Program-made: the position numbers and the translations under genes
Part shown: piece after piece, positions 8,829 through 18,367 of the stretch
Numbering within the stretch: position 1 is the first letter of the stretch
Layout: every line of letters begins with the position of its first letter
From: Rhodoblastus sp963710275
GTDB taxonomy: Bacteria; Pseudomonadota; Alphaproteobacteria; Rhizobiales; Beijerinckiaceae
Direction: 5' to 3'
Assembly (NCBI GenBank): GCA_963710275.1
Contig: CAVPZS010000012.1
Coordinates: 310,001 to 374,000 of the forward strand
Length of the DNA: 64,000 bases
Notes under the pieces: model-generated
Told to the model about the DNA's origin: nothing
Databases searched by the model: none
What the model saw: the letters and a program-made list of their open reading frames with translations, nothing else

Positions 8829-10948
8829 TCACAGGGTTTTCAGATAGTCGAGCAGGTCGTCGCGCTCCGCGTCGCTCAAGGCGCGGCCGACCCTGCCGGG
8901 CCGCGGATTTGCGCCGTCGCCCGGCGCGGCGGGCGGCGCGTCCTCGAAGGAATGGCCGGCGACGCTGTTGCCGTAGAGCGGCTTGCCCGCGGCGTCCACG
9001 GTGGAAAACAGCGTCTCGCCTTCGGCGCAATCGGCGTCGGCGGGATAGCCGACCTTGCGGGGATCGTAGTCCCGCGCGCCAAGGCAGAATTTGGTCGGCC
9101 GCTCGCTTGCCGGCCGCAACAGCAGGTCGAGCGAGGGCACGGCGCCATTGTGCAGATAGGGCGCCATGGCCCAGACGCCGTCGAGCGTCCGCGCGCGATA
9201 GATCGGCCTGGTTTCGGGATTGGGACAGCTTGGCCTCGGGCCGAAAATCGCCGCGCGCTCCGCCTCCGGCACGCCATGGTCGTCCATCCATTTGCGCGCG
9301 ACGCGATCGACCGTCGCCATCAGCGCCAGGCCGAAAGGCTGCGGTTTGCCGGCGAAGTCGGGAATTTTTTCGGGACAGTTCCAGCGCTCGCCGATGTCGC
9401 GGCGCGGCTCGATGTCGAACACGGCGGGGGGCGTCACCGTGCGAACGGTCAGCGTCAGCGCCTGGGCCGGGTCGGTGCCTACGATTTCGACGGGAATTCT
9501 GGCGCAACACGAGGGACTTGCCGCCGCCTTTGGCGTCCTTGCGCCAGGCGTCCGAATTTTTCAGCGCCTTGTCGGGATATCGGGCGTCGAAGGCGGGATC
9601 GTCGATCGGTCCGAGATGGCAGTCCGCGCAAATCTCGGCATAGAGCGCGCGGCCGCGCACAACCCGCGCCGGGTCGACCGCCCAGGCCTTGTCGCCGGCA
9701 AAATGGGCGCCCGGCCATTTCGGCGCCCGCAACCCGCCGCGGTCCCGGTCGAAAAAATCGCCGCCGCGCATGAGGTCCTCGATCCAGACGATATTCGGCA
9801 GCGCCACGGAAGAGGCCAGCAGGGTCATGCCCATCCGGCCATCCGCGGAATCGCCGCGCACCTCGACCATGGCCCCGACGCCCAGGGCCTCGCCGACATT
9901 GCGCACCAGAGGCTGTTCGATCGAGCCGTTATACTCAGCCCATTCGAACCAGGGGACGCTCCAAAGGGGCGGAAAGCGCACGGGAGCGTCGGTCGGATGG
10001 TAATTGGCGGCGACCTCGGCGCCGCCGCCGAGGTCCTGGTAGAATAGCCGGTTGCCGATGCGGTTGAGCGCGTCGATCCGGCCGAAGTTTTCCGGCGTGC
10101 CGGCATGGCCCTCGGTCTTCGCGAAGGCGCGGTCGAGCGCGATCGAGCTTTTCACCCCGACGACGATCTGGTCGAAGGTCGCGGCCAAGGCGGAGCGCAG
10201 TTTTTCGCGCGCGGTCGTGTCGGCGTTTTTTCCGAGCACGCGGTCGGCGAAGCGGTCGAAGCGGAAGGGGACGTTCAGCGTATAATAGAGTGAAAGCGAA
10301 ACCGCTCTTTCGAGGGCGTTGAGATTGAGCATGGCCGGGGCGCCGTCGATGAGCAGCCTTGCGCCCTTGTAGTCGATATGGCCGGTATGGCAGGCGGCGC
10401 AGGTCAGCCCAATGCGATCGCCCCATTCGGCGCCGGGTTTCGCCGGGGTGCGGGCGAAGCCGACAGGCAGCCCGTCGCGATTATCCGTGGGGTCCCATTT
10501 CAGGCTTCGTCGAAGGCGCTGAAGCGGCGATTTTTTCCGCGCTTTGGCCATAGCCAAAGCTGCGCAGCTCCGCGGCGTCGCCATCGAGCGTCTTCGGGCT
10601 GGGAATGAAACCGATGCGCGAGAGATAGGCGCCGTCGCTCAAAAGGCCCGGGGCGGAAATGAGGGCGAGCCCCGGCTGCTCCAGCGCCACGAACCAGGCA
10701 TAGGGGATGGGAAAGGTCGCGGTTCCCTGGCTGGCGTGGTGGGTCCAGAAGCGGTCGGCGTCGGACCAGTTCTGGTCGAGCCAGCGGACGGCGCCGGGCG
10801 TCCTGGCGGCCGGCAGCGGCGGCGGCAGCACGACCGCGAGCGAGGCGGGCAGGAAGGGCCGCGCCTTCTCCGGAAATTCGACGACCGCCGCCAGCGCGAG
10901 CGCGATCAAGGCCAGCACGACCAGCAGGACTGACGTCAGCTTGCGCAT
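8829..10948 (-). CDS. Di-heme cytochrome c peroxidase-like protein (RoxA-like), frameshifted
   Basis: Exported c-type cytochrome of about 700 residues. The start MRKLTSVLLVVLALIALALA at 10948 is a signal anchor with a GAGAGGG ribosome site. Two heme-binding motifs are visible, CAACH (LTCAACHTGHIDYKG) and CADCH (EICADCHLGPIDD), plus the C-terminal peroxidase-type stretch YRARTLDGVWAMAPYLHNGA and GNSVAGHSF. Length and layout resemble the di-heme peroxidase/RoxA group, whose best-known member cleaves rubber. The frame breaks near 10530 and 9498, each fixable by one base. It lies 115 bases upstream of the fusion gene on the same strand. Peroxidase versus oxygenase activity cannot be told from sequence. 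Confidence 0.8.
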
Positions 10949-11136
10949 TTCGGCCCTCTCAGCGGGATTGAGGCGAAACGCTGATCTTCGGAGCAAAGCG
11001 TCGCAAAGACAAGGCCGAACGCGCGCTGTTTGCGGGGCGAGCGGGCGCCTATTTATCACCCATGCATAAAAAACAGGCTTGCCGCCCGTGCGGCGGGGTG
11101 TATGAGAAAAGGAGCATATCGTTCAGGAGGATGCCC

Positions 11137-11613
11137 ATGCAGACGGTAGAAGAATTTCTGGCCTATGCCATCCATCTGGAGCAGGAGGCCGCGCTGCGTT
11201 TCGGCGAACTGGCCGATGCGATGCAAGCGGCGGGGAATCGCGAAGTGGCGGGCCTGTTCCGCCGCCTGTCCGATTATTCCCGGCTGCATCTCGCCGACGC
11301 CCGGGCCCGCTCGCAATATCGCGAAATTCCCGAAATCGCGCCGCAGGATTTCGTCTGGCCGGATCTCGAAAGCCCTGAGGCGGCTGCGATCTGGGGCGCC
11401 GACGCGCTGATCGGCAGGGGCGAAGCCCTGCAGATCGCGCTCGCCGCGGAAAAGGCCGGCCGCGACTATTACGCCAATGTGCTCGCGACCACCGACGACC
11501 CCGAGGTCAAGGCGCTCGCCCGCGAATTCGTGGATGAGGAAGCGGGCCATGTCGCCGAACTCGAAAAATGGATCGCCGCGCACAAGGCCGGCCTTGCCGC
11601 GCCTGTCGCCTGA
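11137..11613 (+). CDS. Ferritin-like / rubrerythrin-type di-iron protein
   Basis: A 158-residue four-helix bundle. Likely metal ligands are Glu in HLEQEAALRF (helix 1), His in YSRLHLADAR (helix 2, with Asp where Glu is usual), Glu in AAEKAGRDYYANVL (helix 3) and the EExxH in VDEEAGHVAELEKW (helix 4). There is no C-terminal rubredoxin domain. ATG 11137 is chosen because AGGAGG at 11125-11130 is six bases upstream, while the ATG at 11131 touches it. Relatives store iron or detoxify peroxide. It stands divergently from the cytochrome gene, which may hint at oxidative-stress use. Confidence 0.8.
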   Translation: MQTVEEFLAYAIHLEQEAALRFGELADAMQAAGNREVAGLFRRLSDYSRLHLADARARSQYREIPEIAPQDFVWPDLESPEAAAIWGADALIGRGEALQIALAAEKAGRDYYANVLATTDDPEVKALAREFVDEEAGHVAELEKWIAAHKAGLAAPVA

Positions 11614-11749
11614 TCGGCGCGCCTGAAGGCTCGCCAGAAAAAGCCGCAATCGATTTGCGCCGCCGCCGAGGCGCAGGTCGCATAAAGTTTGCGCACGCGT
11701 CCCGACTTGCGCTAATCAGCCTGACCCTTTCCCATTTGCCCGGCTGAAA

Positions 11750-13330
11750 ATGCAAAATCCCGATCCCGTCGCGCGGCGGCGAACCTTCGCCATCATCTCG
11801 CATCCTGACGCCGGCAAGACCACGCTGACGGAAAAGCTGCTGCTGTTCGGCGGCGCCATCCAGCTCGCGGGCGAAGTGCGCGCCAAGGCCAACCGCCGCC
11901 AGACCCGCTCCGACTGGATGGGAATCGAACGCGAGCGCGGCATTTCCGTGGTCACCTCGGTGATGACCTTCGAATATGGCGACTGCGTCTACAACCTGCT
12001 CGATACCCCGGGCCACGAGGACTTCTCCGAGGACACCTATCGCACGCTGACGGCGGTCGACAGCGCCATCATGGTGATCGACGCCGCCAAGGGCATCGAG
12101 GCGCGCACGCGCAAGCTGTTCGAGGTGTGCCGCCTGCGCGACATTCCGATCATCACCTTCGTCAACAAGATGGACCGCGAGACCCGCGACCCCTTCGACC
12201 TGCTCGACGAGATCGAGAAGACGCTGGCGCTCGATACGGTGGCGCTCACCTGGCCGATCGGCCGAGGCCGCTCCTTCGCCGGCACCTATGACCTGCGCGC
12301 CAATGTCGTGCGCCGTCTGGAGGAGGATTCCGAGCCGATCCGCGTCACCGGCCCCGACGATCCGAAAATCCTCGAAATCTCCAACGAAGCCGACGCGCTG
12401 CTTGCCGCCGAGGAAATCGCCCTGGCGCGCGAGGCGCAAAAGCCCTTCGACGTCGCGGCCTTCCTCGAGGGACATCTGACGCCGGTGTTCTTCGGCTCGG
12501 CGCTGAAGAAATTCGGCGTGCAGGATCTGATCGACGCCCTGGCCGAATTCGCTCCGAGCCCGCAGCCTGTCGAGGCTTCGACGCGAAAGGTCGATCCGCG
12601 CGAGGCCAAGATGTCCGGCTTCGTCTTCAAGATCCAGGCGAACATGGATCCCAACCATCGCGACCGCATCGCTTTTCTGCGCGTGACATCGGGGCGGTTG
12701 GCGCGCGGGATGAAGGCGCGGCTGTCGCGCACCGGCAAGAACATCGCGCTGAACGCGCCGCAATTCTTCTTCGCCCAGGACCGGCAGCTGGCGGAGGAGG
12801 CCTTCGCCGGCGACGTCGTCGGCATTCCCAACCACGGCGCGCTGCGCATCGGCGACACCCTGACCGACGGCGAGAACCTGGTGTTTCGCGGCGTGCCGAG
12901 CTTCGCGCCGGAAATCCTGCGTCGCGTCAAGCTCGGCGACGCGATGAAGGCGAAGAAGCTGCGCGAGGCCCTGCAGCAAATGGCGGAGGAGGGCGTGGTG
13001 CAGCTCTTCCTGCCGCATGACGGCGCGCCCGCCATGGTCGGCGTGGTCGGCGCCCTGCAGCTCGACGTGCTCGCCGAACGGCTGCAGGCCGAATATGGCC
13101 TGCCCGTGAGCTTCGAGAACAGCCGCTTCGAGATCTGCCGCTGGATCAGCGCCGACGATCCGCTGGAGCTGGAAAAATTCCTGCGCGCCTATCCCTCGTC
13201 GATGGCCAACGATCTCGACGGCGCGCCGGTCTTCCTGGCGCAGTCGGCCTTTTCCCTGCGCTATGACCAGGAACGCTGGCCGGCCATCCGCTTCGACGAT
13301 ATCAAGGACTACCAGGTCGGCAAGGCCTGA
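11750..13330 (+). CDS. prfC: Peptide chain release factor 3
   Basis: A GTPase that recycles RF1/RF2 from the ribosome after termination. G-motifs are intact: HPDAGKTT (residues 18-25), RERGISVVTSV (switch I), DTPGHEDF (from residue 85) and NKMD (from residue 139). The C-terminal part carries MVGVVGALQLDVLAERLQ, which separates RF3 from EF-G. It has 526 residues, full length, with an uninterrupted frame. It is probably a single-gene unit. Confidence 0.97.
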   Translation: MQNPDPVARRRTFAIISHPDAGKTTLTEKLLLFGGAIQLAGEVRAKANRRQTRSDWMGIERERGISVVTSVMTFEYGDCVYNLLDTPGHEDFSEDTYRTLTAVDSAIMVIDAAKGIEARTRKLFEVCRLRDIPIITFVNKMDRETRDPFDLLDEIEKTLALDTVALTWPIGRGRSFAGTYDLRANVVRRLEEDSEPIRVTGPDDPKILEISNEADALLAAEEIALAREAQKPFDVAAFLEGHLTPVFFGSALKKFGVQDLIDALAEFAPSPQPVEASTRKVDPREAKMSGFVFKIQANMDPNHRDRIAFLRVTSGRLARGMKARLSRTGKNIALNAPQFFFAQDRQLAEEAFAGDVVGIPNHGALRIGDTLTDGENLVFRGVPSFAPEILRRVKLGDAMKAKKLREALQQMAEEGVVQLFLPHDGAPAMVGVVGALQLDVLAERLQAEYGLPVSFENSRFEICRWISADDPLELEKFLRAYPSSMANDLDGAPVFLAQSAFSLRYDQERWPAIRFDDIKDYQVGKA

Positions 13331-13969
13331 GCGCCGGGAGCGCCCGCTCCGCTCCGTGTCTTGATGTCACCGCTCGCTGACCTGGCCCGAGCGATTTTCC
13401 GACCGAGCTCCGAACGTCGCGGCGTCCCGGTCGCGCCGGTCCGCGTCTTGTTGGTATCTAATTCGACGCCAACGGGATCATGACGATTTTAGATTTATAT
13501 TTAAGATTAAATTCACGAATAAAGCTTCAATTTTAGCGTTCTTGTTGCGGATTTGGCATTCATTCCCAGCGAAAGACTTGTTGGATTGCCCTGGCCTCGG
13601 GCCCTCGGCGTCGCGGCCGATCGCCCTGATCGTCACGGACGGCGACCACGCTGCAAATCCAAGGCTGATCCTTGCGGGCGCTCCGCCGGGCGTCGCGCCT
13701 TGCCGGAAACCTCTGGAATTAGCGAAGATTTTAATCGAACCCTGCGCAATTGCCCCGCGTCTCGAAAGCGAACGGCGGCGTTGTCCGCTGCGTCGATCTG
13801 CGGCTGTTATGTTTCATTGCGGCACATAATCAGGGCTTGGCGCCGCTTGCAGCAAGGGGGGCGCCGGGGCGGGCGGTGTTAACAGTACGGAAGTATTTAA
13901 CTTGCATGTTTTCGTCGCGGTCCTAGCATCTGATCGTATGACGAAAGGTTAGACCGGAGTGTCGCGTAA
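13331..13969. other. Intergenic stretch, no convincing gene
   Basis: A 639-base gap between prfC and the glycosyltransferase gene. It contains a markedly A+T-rich patch at about 13480-13540 and a second at about 13880-13920, likely promoter-bearing sequence. Open frames at 13542-13882 (plus) have no recognisable start context, hydrophobic segment or family signature and read like translated non-coding DNA. Confidence 0.5.
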
Positions 13970-14779
13970 ATGACCATCCATGACCCGCATCTGGGCGCCG
14001 TCGCAGAGATCGATGGCCAGGCCATCAACGTCCGCAATCCCGACGACGCCATCGCGCGGGTGATGGCGCGGCTGCGCGGTCGCCGCGGCTTCACCTTCGC
14101 CACGCTGAACCTCGACCATCTCGTCAAGCTGCGCTCCAACGCGGCCTTCCGCGCCGCTTACGGCCGCATGACCCTGGTCAGCGCCGACGGGGCGCCGGTC
14201 GCGGCCCTGGCGCGTTCGCAGTTCTCGCAGATGCAGCGCGCGACCGGCGCCGATCTGCTGCGTCCGCTCTGCGAAGCCGCGGCGCGCGAAAAAATGCCGG
14301 TCGCCTTTTTCGGCTCGACCGAGAAGAGCCTCGCCAAGGGCGCCGCAAAGCTGCGCGAGGAAATTCCCGGCCTTTCCATCGCGCTGATGGAAAGCCCGCC
14401 CTTCGGCTTCGATCCCTTCTCGGCGGAAGCCGAAGCCAGCGGCGACCGGATCGCCGCCAGCGGCGCGCGCCTGTGCTTCGTCTGCCTCGGCGCGCCGAAA
14501 CAGGAGCTGTTCGCCGACCGCATGGCGCAAAAGCACGGCGCCATCGGCTTCGTCAGCGTCGGGGCGGCGCTGGATTTCATCTCCGGAACCCAGATCCGCG
14601 CGCCGCGCGCGGTCCGGATCGTCGGTCTGGAATGGGCGTGGCGCTTCGCCTGCCAACCCAGGCGCATGGGCTGGCGCTATGCGCAATGCGCAGCCTTGCT
14701 GGCGCGAATCATGATCGAGCGGCAGCTGTTTTCCGTCCGTCCTGCCCATGGCTTCCACGCGCACGCGCCGGGCGAATAA
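13970..14779 (+). CDS. WecG/TagA/CpsF family glycosyltransferase
   Basis: A 269-residue transferase of family GT26, which moves a sugar such as N-acetylmannosaminuronic acid or N-acetylmannosamine onto a lipid-linked intermediate in envelope polysaccharide assembly. Family marks are ATLNLDHLVKLRSN near residue 45, LVSADGAPVA, GADLLRPLCEAA, ARLCFVCLGAPKQELF, and the C-terminal GLEWAWRFACQPRRMGWRY. No other polysaccharide gene adjoins it, so donor and acceptor are unknown. Confidence 0.9.
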   Translation: MTIHDPHLGAVAEIDGQAINVRNPDDAIARVMARLRGRRGFTFATLNLDHLVKLRSNAAFRAAYGRMTLVSADGAPVAALARSQFSQMQRATGADLLRPLCEAAAREKMPVAFFGSTEKSLAKGAAKLREEIPGLSIALMESPPFGFDPFSAEAEASGDRIAASGARLCFVCLGAPKQELFADRMAQKHGAIGFVSVGAALDFISGTQIRAPRAVRIVGLEWAWRFACQPRRMGWRYAQCAALLARIMIERQLFSVRPAHGFHAHAPGE

Positions 14780-14878
14780 GCGGCCAGGAAAGACGGCGTG
14801 CTTGCCGCGTCGAAAAGCGGCTTGACGTTAGGCTCGAACTTTGTGCATCGTCCCAGGTGATCGCCACCGGGGGATATC

Positions 14879-15322
14879 ATGCTGGTCTTGCGTCATGCCG
14901 TGTTAGCGGCCTCACTTCTGACGATTTTTGCCGGGGGCGCTTCCGCCCGGCCGCTGATGCCTGCCGAGCAGCGCTTCCTGCCCTATAACGGCAACCTGCC
15001 GCTTTGCGACGATTCCTGGGTGCTGGGCGAACTCTCCTTCAATTTCGGCGCGAACCAGCGGACCTACTGGAATTCTGGGCTCGAAATCAAGGATTTCCAG
15101 AAGGTCGGCGAGACCGGCTACCGCACCAATGGCGTCGATTTCATTCCGCGCCGCTACTGCGCCGCCAGCGCAAGGTTCAACGACGGCCGGACCCGCGTGG
15201 TGAAATATAACCTGATCGAGAGCGGCGGATTCATCGGCATCGGCCACGGCCTCGAATATTGCGTGGTGGGGCTCGACCCCGAACATGCCTATTCGCCGCA
15301 ATGCCAGGCGGCGGGACACTGA
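14879..15322 (+). CDS. Secreted conserved hypothetical protein
   Basis: 147 residues starting MLVLRHAVLAASLLTIFAGG, a clear signal peptide cleaved near ASA-RP. The mature part has four cysteines (LPLCDDSW, RRYCAASA, LEYCVVG, SPQCQAA), consistent with two disulfides in the periplasm. I do not recognise a named domain. The stop is 13 bases before the RNase T2 gene on the same strand, so the two are probably co-transcribed; a helper or inhibitor role is possible but untested. Confidence 0.7.
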   Translation: MLVLRHAVLAASLLTIFAGGASARPLMPAEQRFLPYNGNLPLCDDSWVLGELSFNFGANQRTYWNSGLEIKDFQKVGETGYRTNGVDFIPRRYCAASARFNDGRTRVVKYNLIESGGFIGIGHGLEYCVVGLDPEHAYSPQCQAAGH

Positions 15323-15335
15323 TTCGGACGCATCC

Positions 15336-16106
15336 ATGAAAAGACTTTCCTTCGCCGCGGCCTTGCTGGCGCTCGCGGCGGCGCCCGCGTTGGCGGCCGG
15401 CGACTGCATTCTCGACCATTGCGCCGACCAGCAGCAGGCTCCCTCAGTCCCGGCGGCGCAACAGCCCGCGCCGGATGCGCCCTCCTATCAACCGGCGCGG
15501 AATAGCTGGGGTTCGCCGCGGCGCGGCGGCGGAACCTCGGGCGATTTCGACTTCTACGTGCTGTCGCTGTCGTGGTCGCCGAGCTTTTGCGCCAATGGCG
15601 GCGCGTCGCGGTCGCGCAACCAGTGCGCGTCCGGCGCCAATCCCGGCTTCGTCGTCCATGGCCTGTGGCCGCAATATTCCAGCGGCTATCCCTCGGATTG
15701 CCGCGGCAACACATTTCTGCCCTATCCCGTGCTCAACAGCCTGAACGGGCTCTATCCCGACATCGGCCTCGCCAAGCATGAGTGGCGCACCCATGGCGTC
15801 TGCTCGGGCAAGACGCCGCAGGGCTATTTCGCCGACGTCGCCGCCGCCCGCGACAGCATCGTGGTGCCCCCGGCGTTCAAGGCGCCGGGCCAGGACCAGA
15901 CCCTGGCGCCGCTTGACGTTCAGCGCGCCTTCATCGACGCCAATCCGCGCCTGCGGCCCGGCATGATGGCGGTGACCTGCCAGCGTGGCGCCTTGCAGGA
16001 GGCGCGCTTCTGCCTGTCGAGGGACCTGCGCGGCTTCGTCGCCTGTCCGCAGGTCACGCGCCAGGGCTGTTACAGCCAGAGCATCGTCGTGCCGGCCGGG
16101 CGATAG
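15336..16106 (+). CDS. Secreted ribonuclease T2 family protein
   Basis: Exported RNase cleaving RNA by a 2',3'-cyclic phosphate route. Signal peptide MKRLSFAAALLALAAAPALA, then a Pro/Gln-rich linker, then the catalytic domain with both conserved active-site segments: CAS I FVVHGLWPQY and CAS II KHEWRTHGVCSGK. Several Cys residues suit disulfides. ATG 15336 is chosen since it begins the signal peptide; upstream in-frame residues are charged. It has 256 residues. It likely scavenges external RNA as a phosphate or nucleotide source. Confidence 0.92.
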   Translation: MKRLSFAAALLALAAAPALAAGDCILDHCADQQQAPSVPAAQQPAPDAPSYQPARNSWGSPRRGGGTSGDFDFYVLSLSWSPSFCANGGASRSRNQCASGANPGFVVHGLWPQYSSGYPSDCRGNTFLPYPVLNSLNGLYPDIGLAKHEWRTHGVCSGKTPQGYFADVAAARDSIVVPPAFKAPGQDQTLAPLDVQRAFIDANPRLRPGMMAVTCQRGALQEARFCLSRDLRGFVACPQVTRQGCYSQSIVVPAGR

Positions 16107-16147
16107 CGCCGTGGATGCGGTCAAAAATGAGAAAAGCGCGGTGAATC

Positions 16148-17000
16148 GTGAATTATCGCCACGAATTCCACGCCGGCAATTTCGCCGACGTGCTCAAGCA
16201 CGTCTTCCTGACGCGCATCCTGCTCTATTTGCAGCGCAAGGAAAAACCCTTCCGCTATCTCGACACCCACGCGGGCGCCGGCCTGTTCGACCTGCACGGG
16301 CCGGAAGCGGCGCGCTCGGGCGAATCGCAGCGACGGAATCGGTCGCCTGCTCGCCGCCGGATCCGCCTTGCCTGAACCCGCCGCGGCGCTGCTGGCGCCC
16401 TATCTGGCGGCGGTGAAGGCTGCCGGGCGCCGCAATTCTATCCGGGATCGCCGCTGATCGCGAAAAATTTACTGCGGCCCCGGGACAAGGCGATTTTTTG
16501 TGAAACGCTGCCCGACGCCGCGCGCAGGGCTGCGGCGGCGCGCTTGGCCGCGACGACGGGCGAAAGCCATCGAGATCGACGGCTATACCGGGTGCAAGGC
16601 CTATCTGCCGCCGCCGGAGCGGCGCGGCCTCGTGCTGATCGATCCGCCGTTCGAGCGGCGTGACGAATATGAGCGCGTCTTCGACACGCTCGAGACCAGC
16701 CTGCGCAAATGGCCGGGCGGAATTTTCATGATCTGGCAACCGGTTAAGGAGCGGGAGCTGGTCGAGTCCTTTTGCGCCGCCGTGACCGGCCTGGGCCACG
16801 AAACATTGCGCGTCGACCTCCAGGTCGAGGCGCCGGCGCCGGACAAGCCGCTGGCGCGGACCGGGTTGCTGGTGGTCAATCCGCCCTTCACTCTCGAAGC
16901 CGAGGCGCAGATTCTGCTGCCGGTTCTGACCGGGCTGCTCGCGCGTGGCGCGGGGTCCGAATTCCTGCTGCAAGCTGAGCCGTCCCGCAATGGCGCGTGA
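16148..17000 (+). pseudogene. rlmJ: 23S rRNA (adenine2030-N6)-methyltransferase, frame broken at about three sites
   Basis: The start MNYRHEFHAGNFADVLKHVF is diagnostic for RlmJ, followed by the SAM-binding YLDTHAGAGLFDL. Further pieces appear in other frames: GIGRLLAAGSALPEP with LLAPYLAAV; YPGSPLIAKNLLRPRDKAIF; and KAIEIDGYTGCKAYLPPPERR through LVLIDPPFE (catalytic DPPF) to the end. The switches fall near 16325, 16432 and 16560. Adding back single bases would give a full-length enzyme of about 280 residues. Three breaks in one housekeeping gene suggest sequence error, though rlmJ is dispensable in E. coli, so real decay cannot be ruled out. Confidence 0.8.
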
Positions 17001-17277
17001 CGGCGGCGCGTGGGAAAAAGCAAGGCTTGCCAAGCGCGTCGTCTTGCCGCACCTTGGGTGAAGTTGAGGGAGCTCCGCGGAAGCGGGGGCGCTGACGGGA
17101 ACAACAAGCCGCAGCGCTGTCTTGCAAAAAGAAGACTGCAAAAGCGCAAGGCGATCCGTCAACCGGCCGATGAGGGAAATGGGCCGGGTGGACTGCATTT
17201 GGAATTGCAATCCCATGCGCTTTTTTCAAGCGCAGCCCACGCCCCGCAAGTCGGCCACGACCGGAGGAAACAGCGTC

Positions 17278-17490
17278 ATGGCGCAACAGGGCACAATAAA
17301 ATTCTTCAACGCTGACAAAGGCTATGGCTTCATCAAGCCCGCCGACGGGGGCAGGGACATTTTCGTCCATATCACGGCGGTCGAGCAGGCGGGCCTCGCC
17401 TCGCTCAACGAGGGCCAGAAAATTTCCTTCGAGATCGAGCCGGACAAGAAGGGCAAGGGCCCGAAGGCGGTCAACCTCCAGGTGGAATGA
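17278..17490 (+). CDS. CspA-family cold-shock protein
   Basis: A 70-residue single-stranded nucleic-acid-binding OB fold. The RNA-binding motifs are intact: KGYGFIKP (RNP1) and DIFVHITAV (RNP2). GGAGG precedes the ATG (17264-17268). A gene-free stretch of about 277 bases upstream may hold a long leader, which is common in cold-regulated csp genes; I did not identify a specific cold box. Confidence 0.94.
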   Translation: MAQQGTIKFFNADKGYGFIKPADGGRDIFVHITAVEQAGLASLNEGQKISFEIEPDKKGKGPKAVNLQVE

Positions 17491-17593
17491 TCCACGCGGA
17501 GAGATCGGTTCGCGCAGCTTGGGCCTTGCGTCTAAGGCGGGAATGGGGTTGGTCTCCGGACGAGCGGTTTCGCGCGCCCGGAGGTCTCAGCCC

Positions 17594-18190
17594 ATGAAGC
17601 TTTATTACGCACTCCCTTCGCCTTATTCCCGGAAAGTGCGGATCGTCGCGTCCGCGCTGGGTTTTGCGCGCCTCGAGCTTGTCGCGACGGATACCGGCAA
17701 TCCCGACGATCCCATTCGCGGGAAGAACCCGCTTGGCAAGATCCCCGTCCTCGAACTCGACGACGGCGAGTTTGTCTATGACAGCGCGGTGATCGTGGCG
17801 ACGCTCGACCAGCTGGCCGGCGGCGGGCGCGTGATCCCCTCTGACGCCGCTGCGCGTCGGCGGGCGTTGACGCTGGAGGCCCTGGCCGACGGCATGACCG
17901 ACGCCTGCGTGCTGCAAGTCTATGAAACCCGGATGCGGGAGCCGCAGGAGCGCAGCGCGAAATGGGTCGACTACCAGCGCGGCAAGGTTTTGCGCGCCTT
18001 GGCCCATCTCGAACAGGCGCCGCCGGACGATCTCGCCAATGTCGGCGCCATCGCCTTGGCCTGCGCGCTGGGTTATCTCGACCTGCGCTTCGAGGGCGCC
18101 TGGCGCGCCGACCATCCCCGCCTGGTCGCCTGGCTCGAAAAATTCGCCGCGGCCACTCCGGCCTTCGAGGCGACCCGGTTCGTGGCCTGA
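17594..18190 (+). CDS. Glutathione S-transferase family protein
   Basis: 198 residues. The N-terminal thioredoxin-like domain begins MKLYYALPSPYSRKVRIVA (Ser in the SPYSRKVR element is the likely glutathione-activating residue), with the cis-Pro region LGKIPVLELDDG and the glutathione-binding VYDSAVI. An all-helical C-terminal domain follows. It probably conjugates or reduces electrophiles using glutathione. Substrate unknown; no catabolic genes adjoin it. Confidence 0.88.
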   Translation: MKLYYALPSPYSRKVRIVASALGFARLELVATDTGNPDDPIRGKNPLGKIPVLELDDGEFVYDSAVIVATLDQLAGGGRVIPSDAAARRRALTLEALADGMTDACVLQVYETRMREPQERSAKWVDYQRGKVLRALAHLEQAPPDDLANVGAIALACALGYLDLRFEGAWRADHPRLVAWLEKFAAATPAFEATRFVA

Positions 18191-18194
18191 AAAA

Positions 18195-18214
18195 ATCCCG
18201 GCGCAAGCCGGGAT
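18195..18214 (-). terminator. Possible terminator reading from aroE
   Basis: A perfect 8-bp stem (18195-18202 with 18207-18214) and a 4-base loop. On the minus strand it is followed by a run of five T, so it would act on transcripts leaving aroE, 154 bases downstream of its stop. It also sits just after the GST stop and could serve both directions. Confidence 0.45.
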
Positions 18215-18367
18215 CAGGAGTTCGGGAGTGGTTTCTTCTTGGCTGGCGGCCTGCCTCGGGAGGGGCGCATGCGTGCGCCAGCGTCGAAGACAAAATACCA
18301 CAGGGATTCGAGAGATCGCGGCAATAAAGGATTCATGGTGATGAATCCGTAAACGGCTGCGCCCGCT

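Noticed and set aside
11507..13018. 503-codon open frame on the minus strand
   Set aside because: Antisense to prfC; low-complexity composition typical of G+C-rich shadow frames.
13542..13882. Overlapping small open frames upstream of the glycosyltransferase gene
   Set aside because: Two frames read equally well and neither looks protein-like; no ribosome site.
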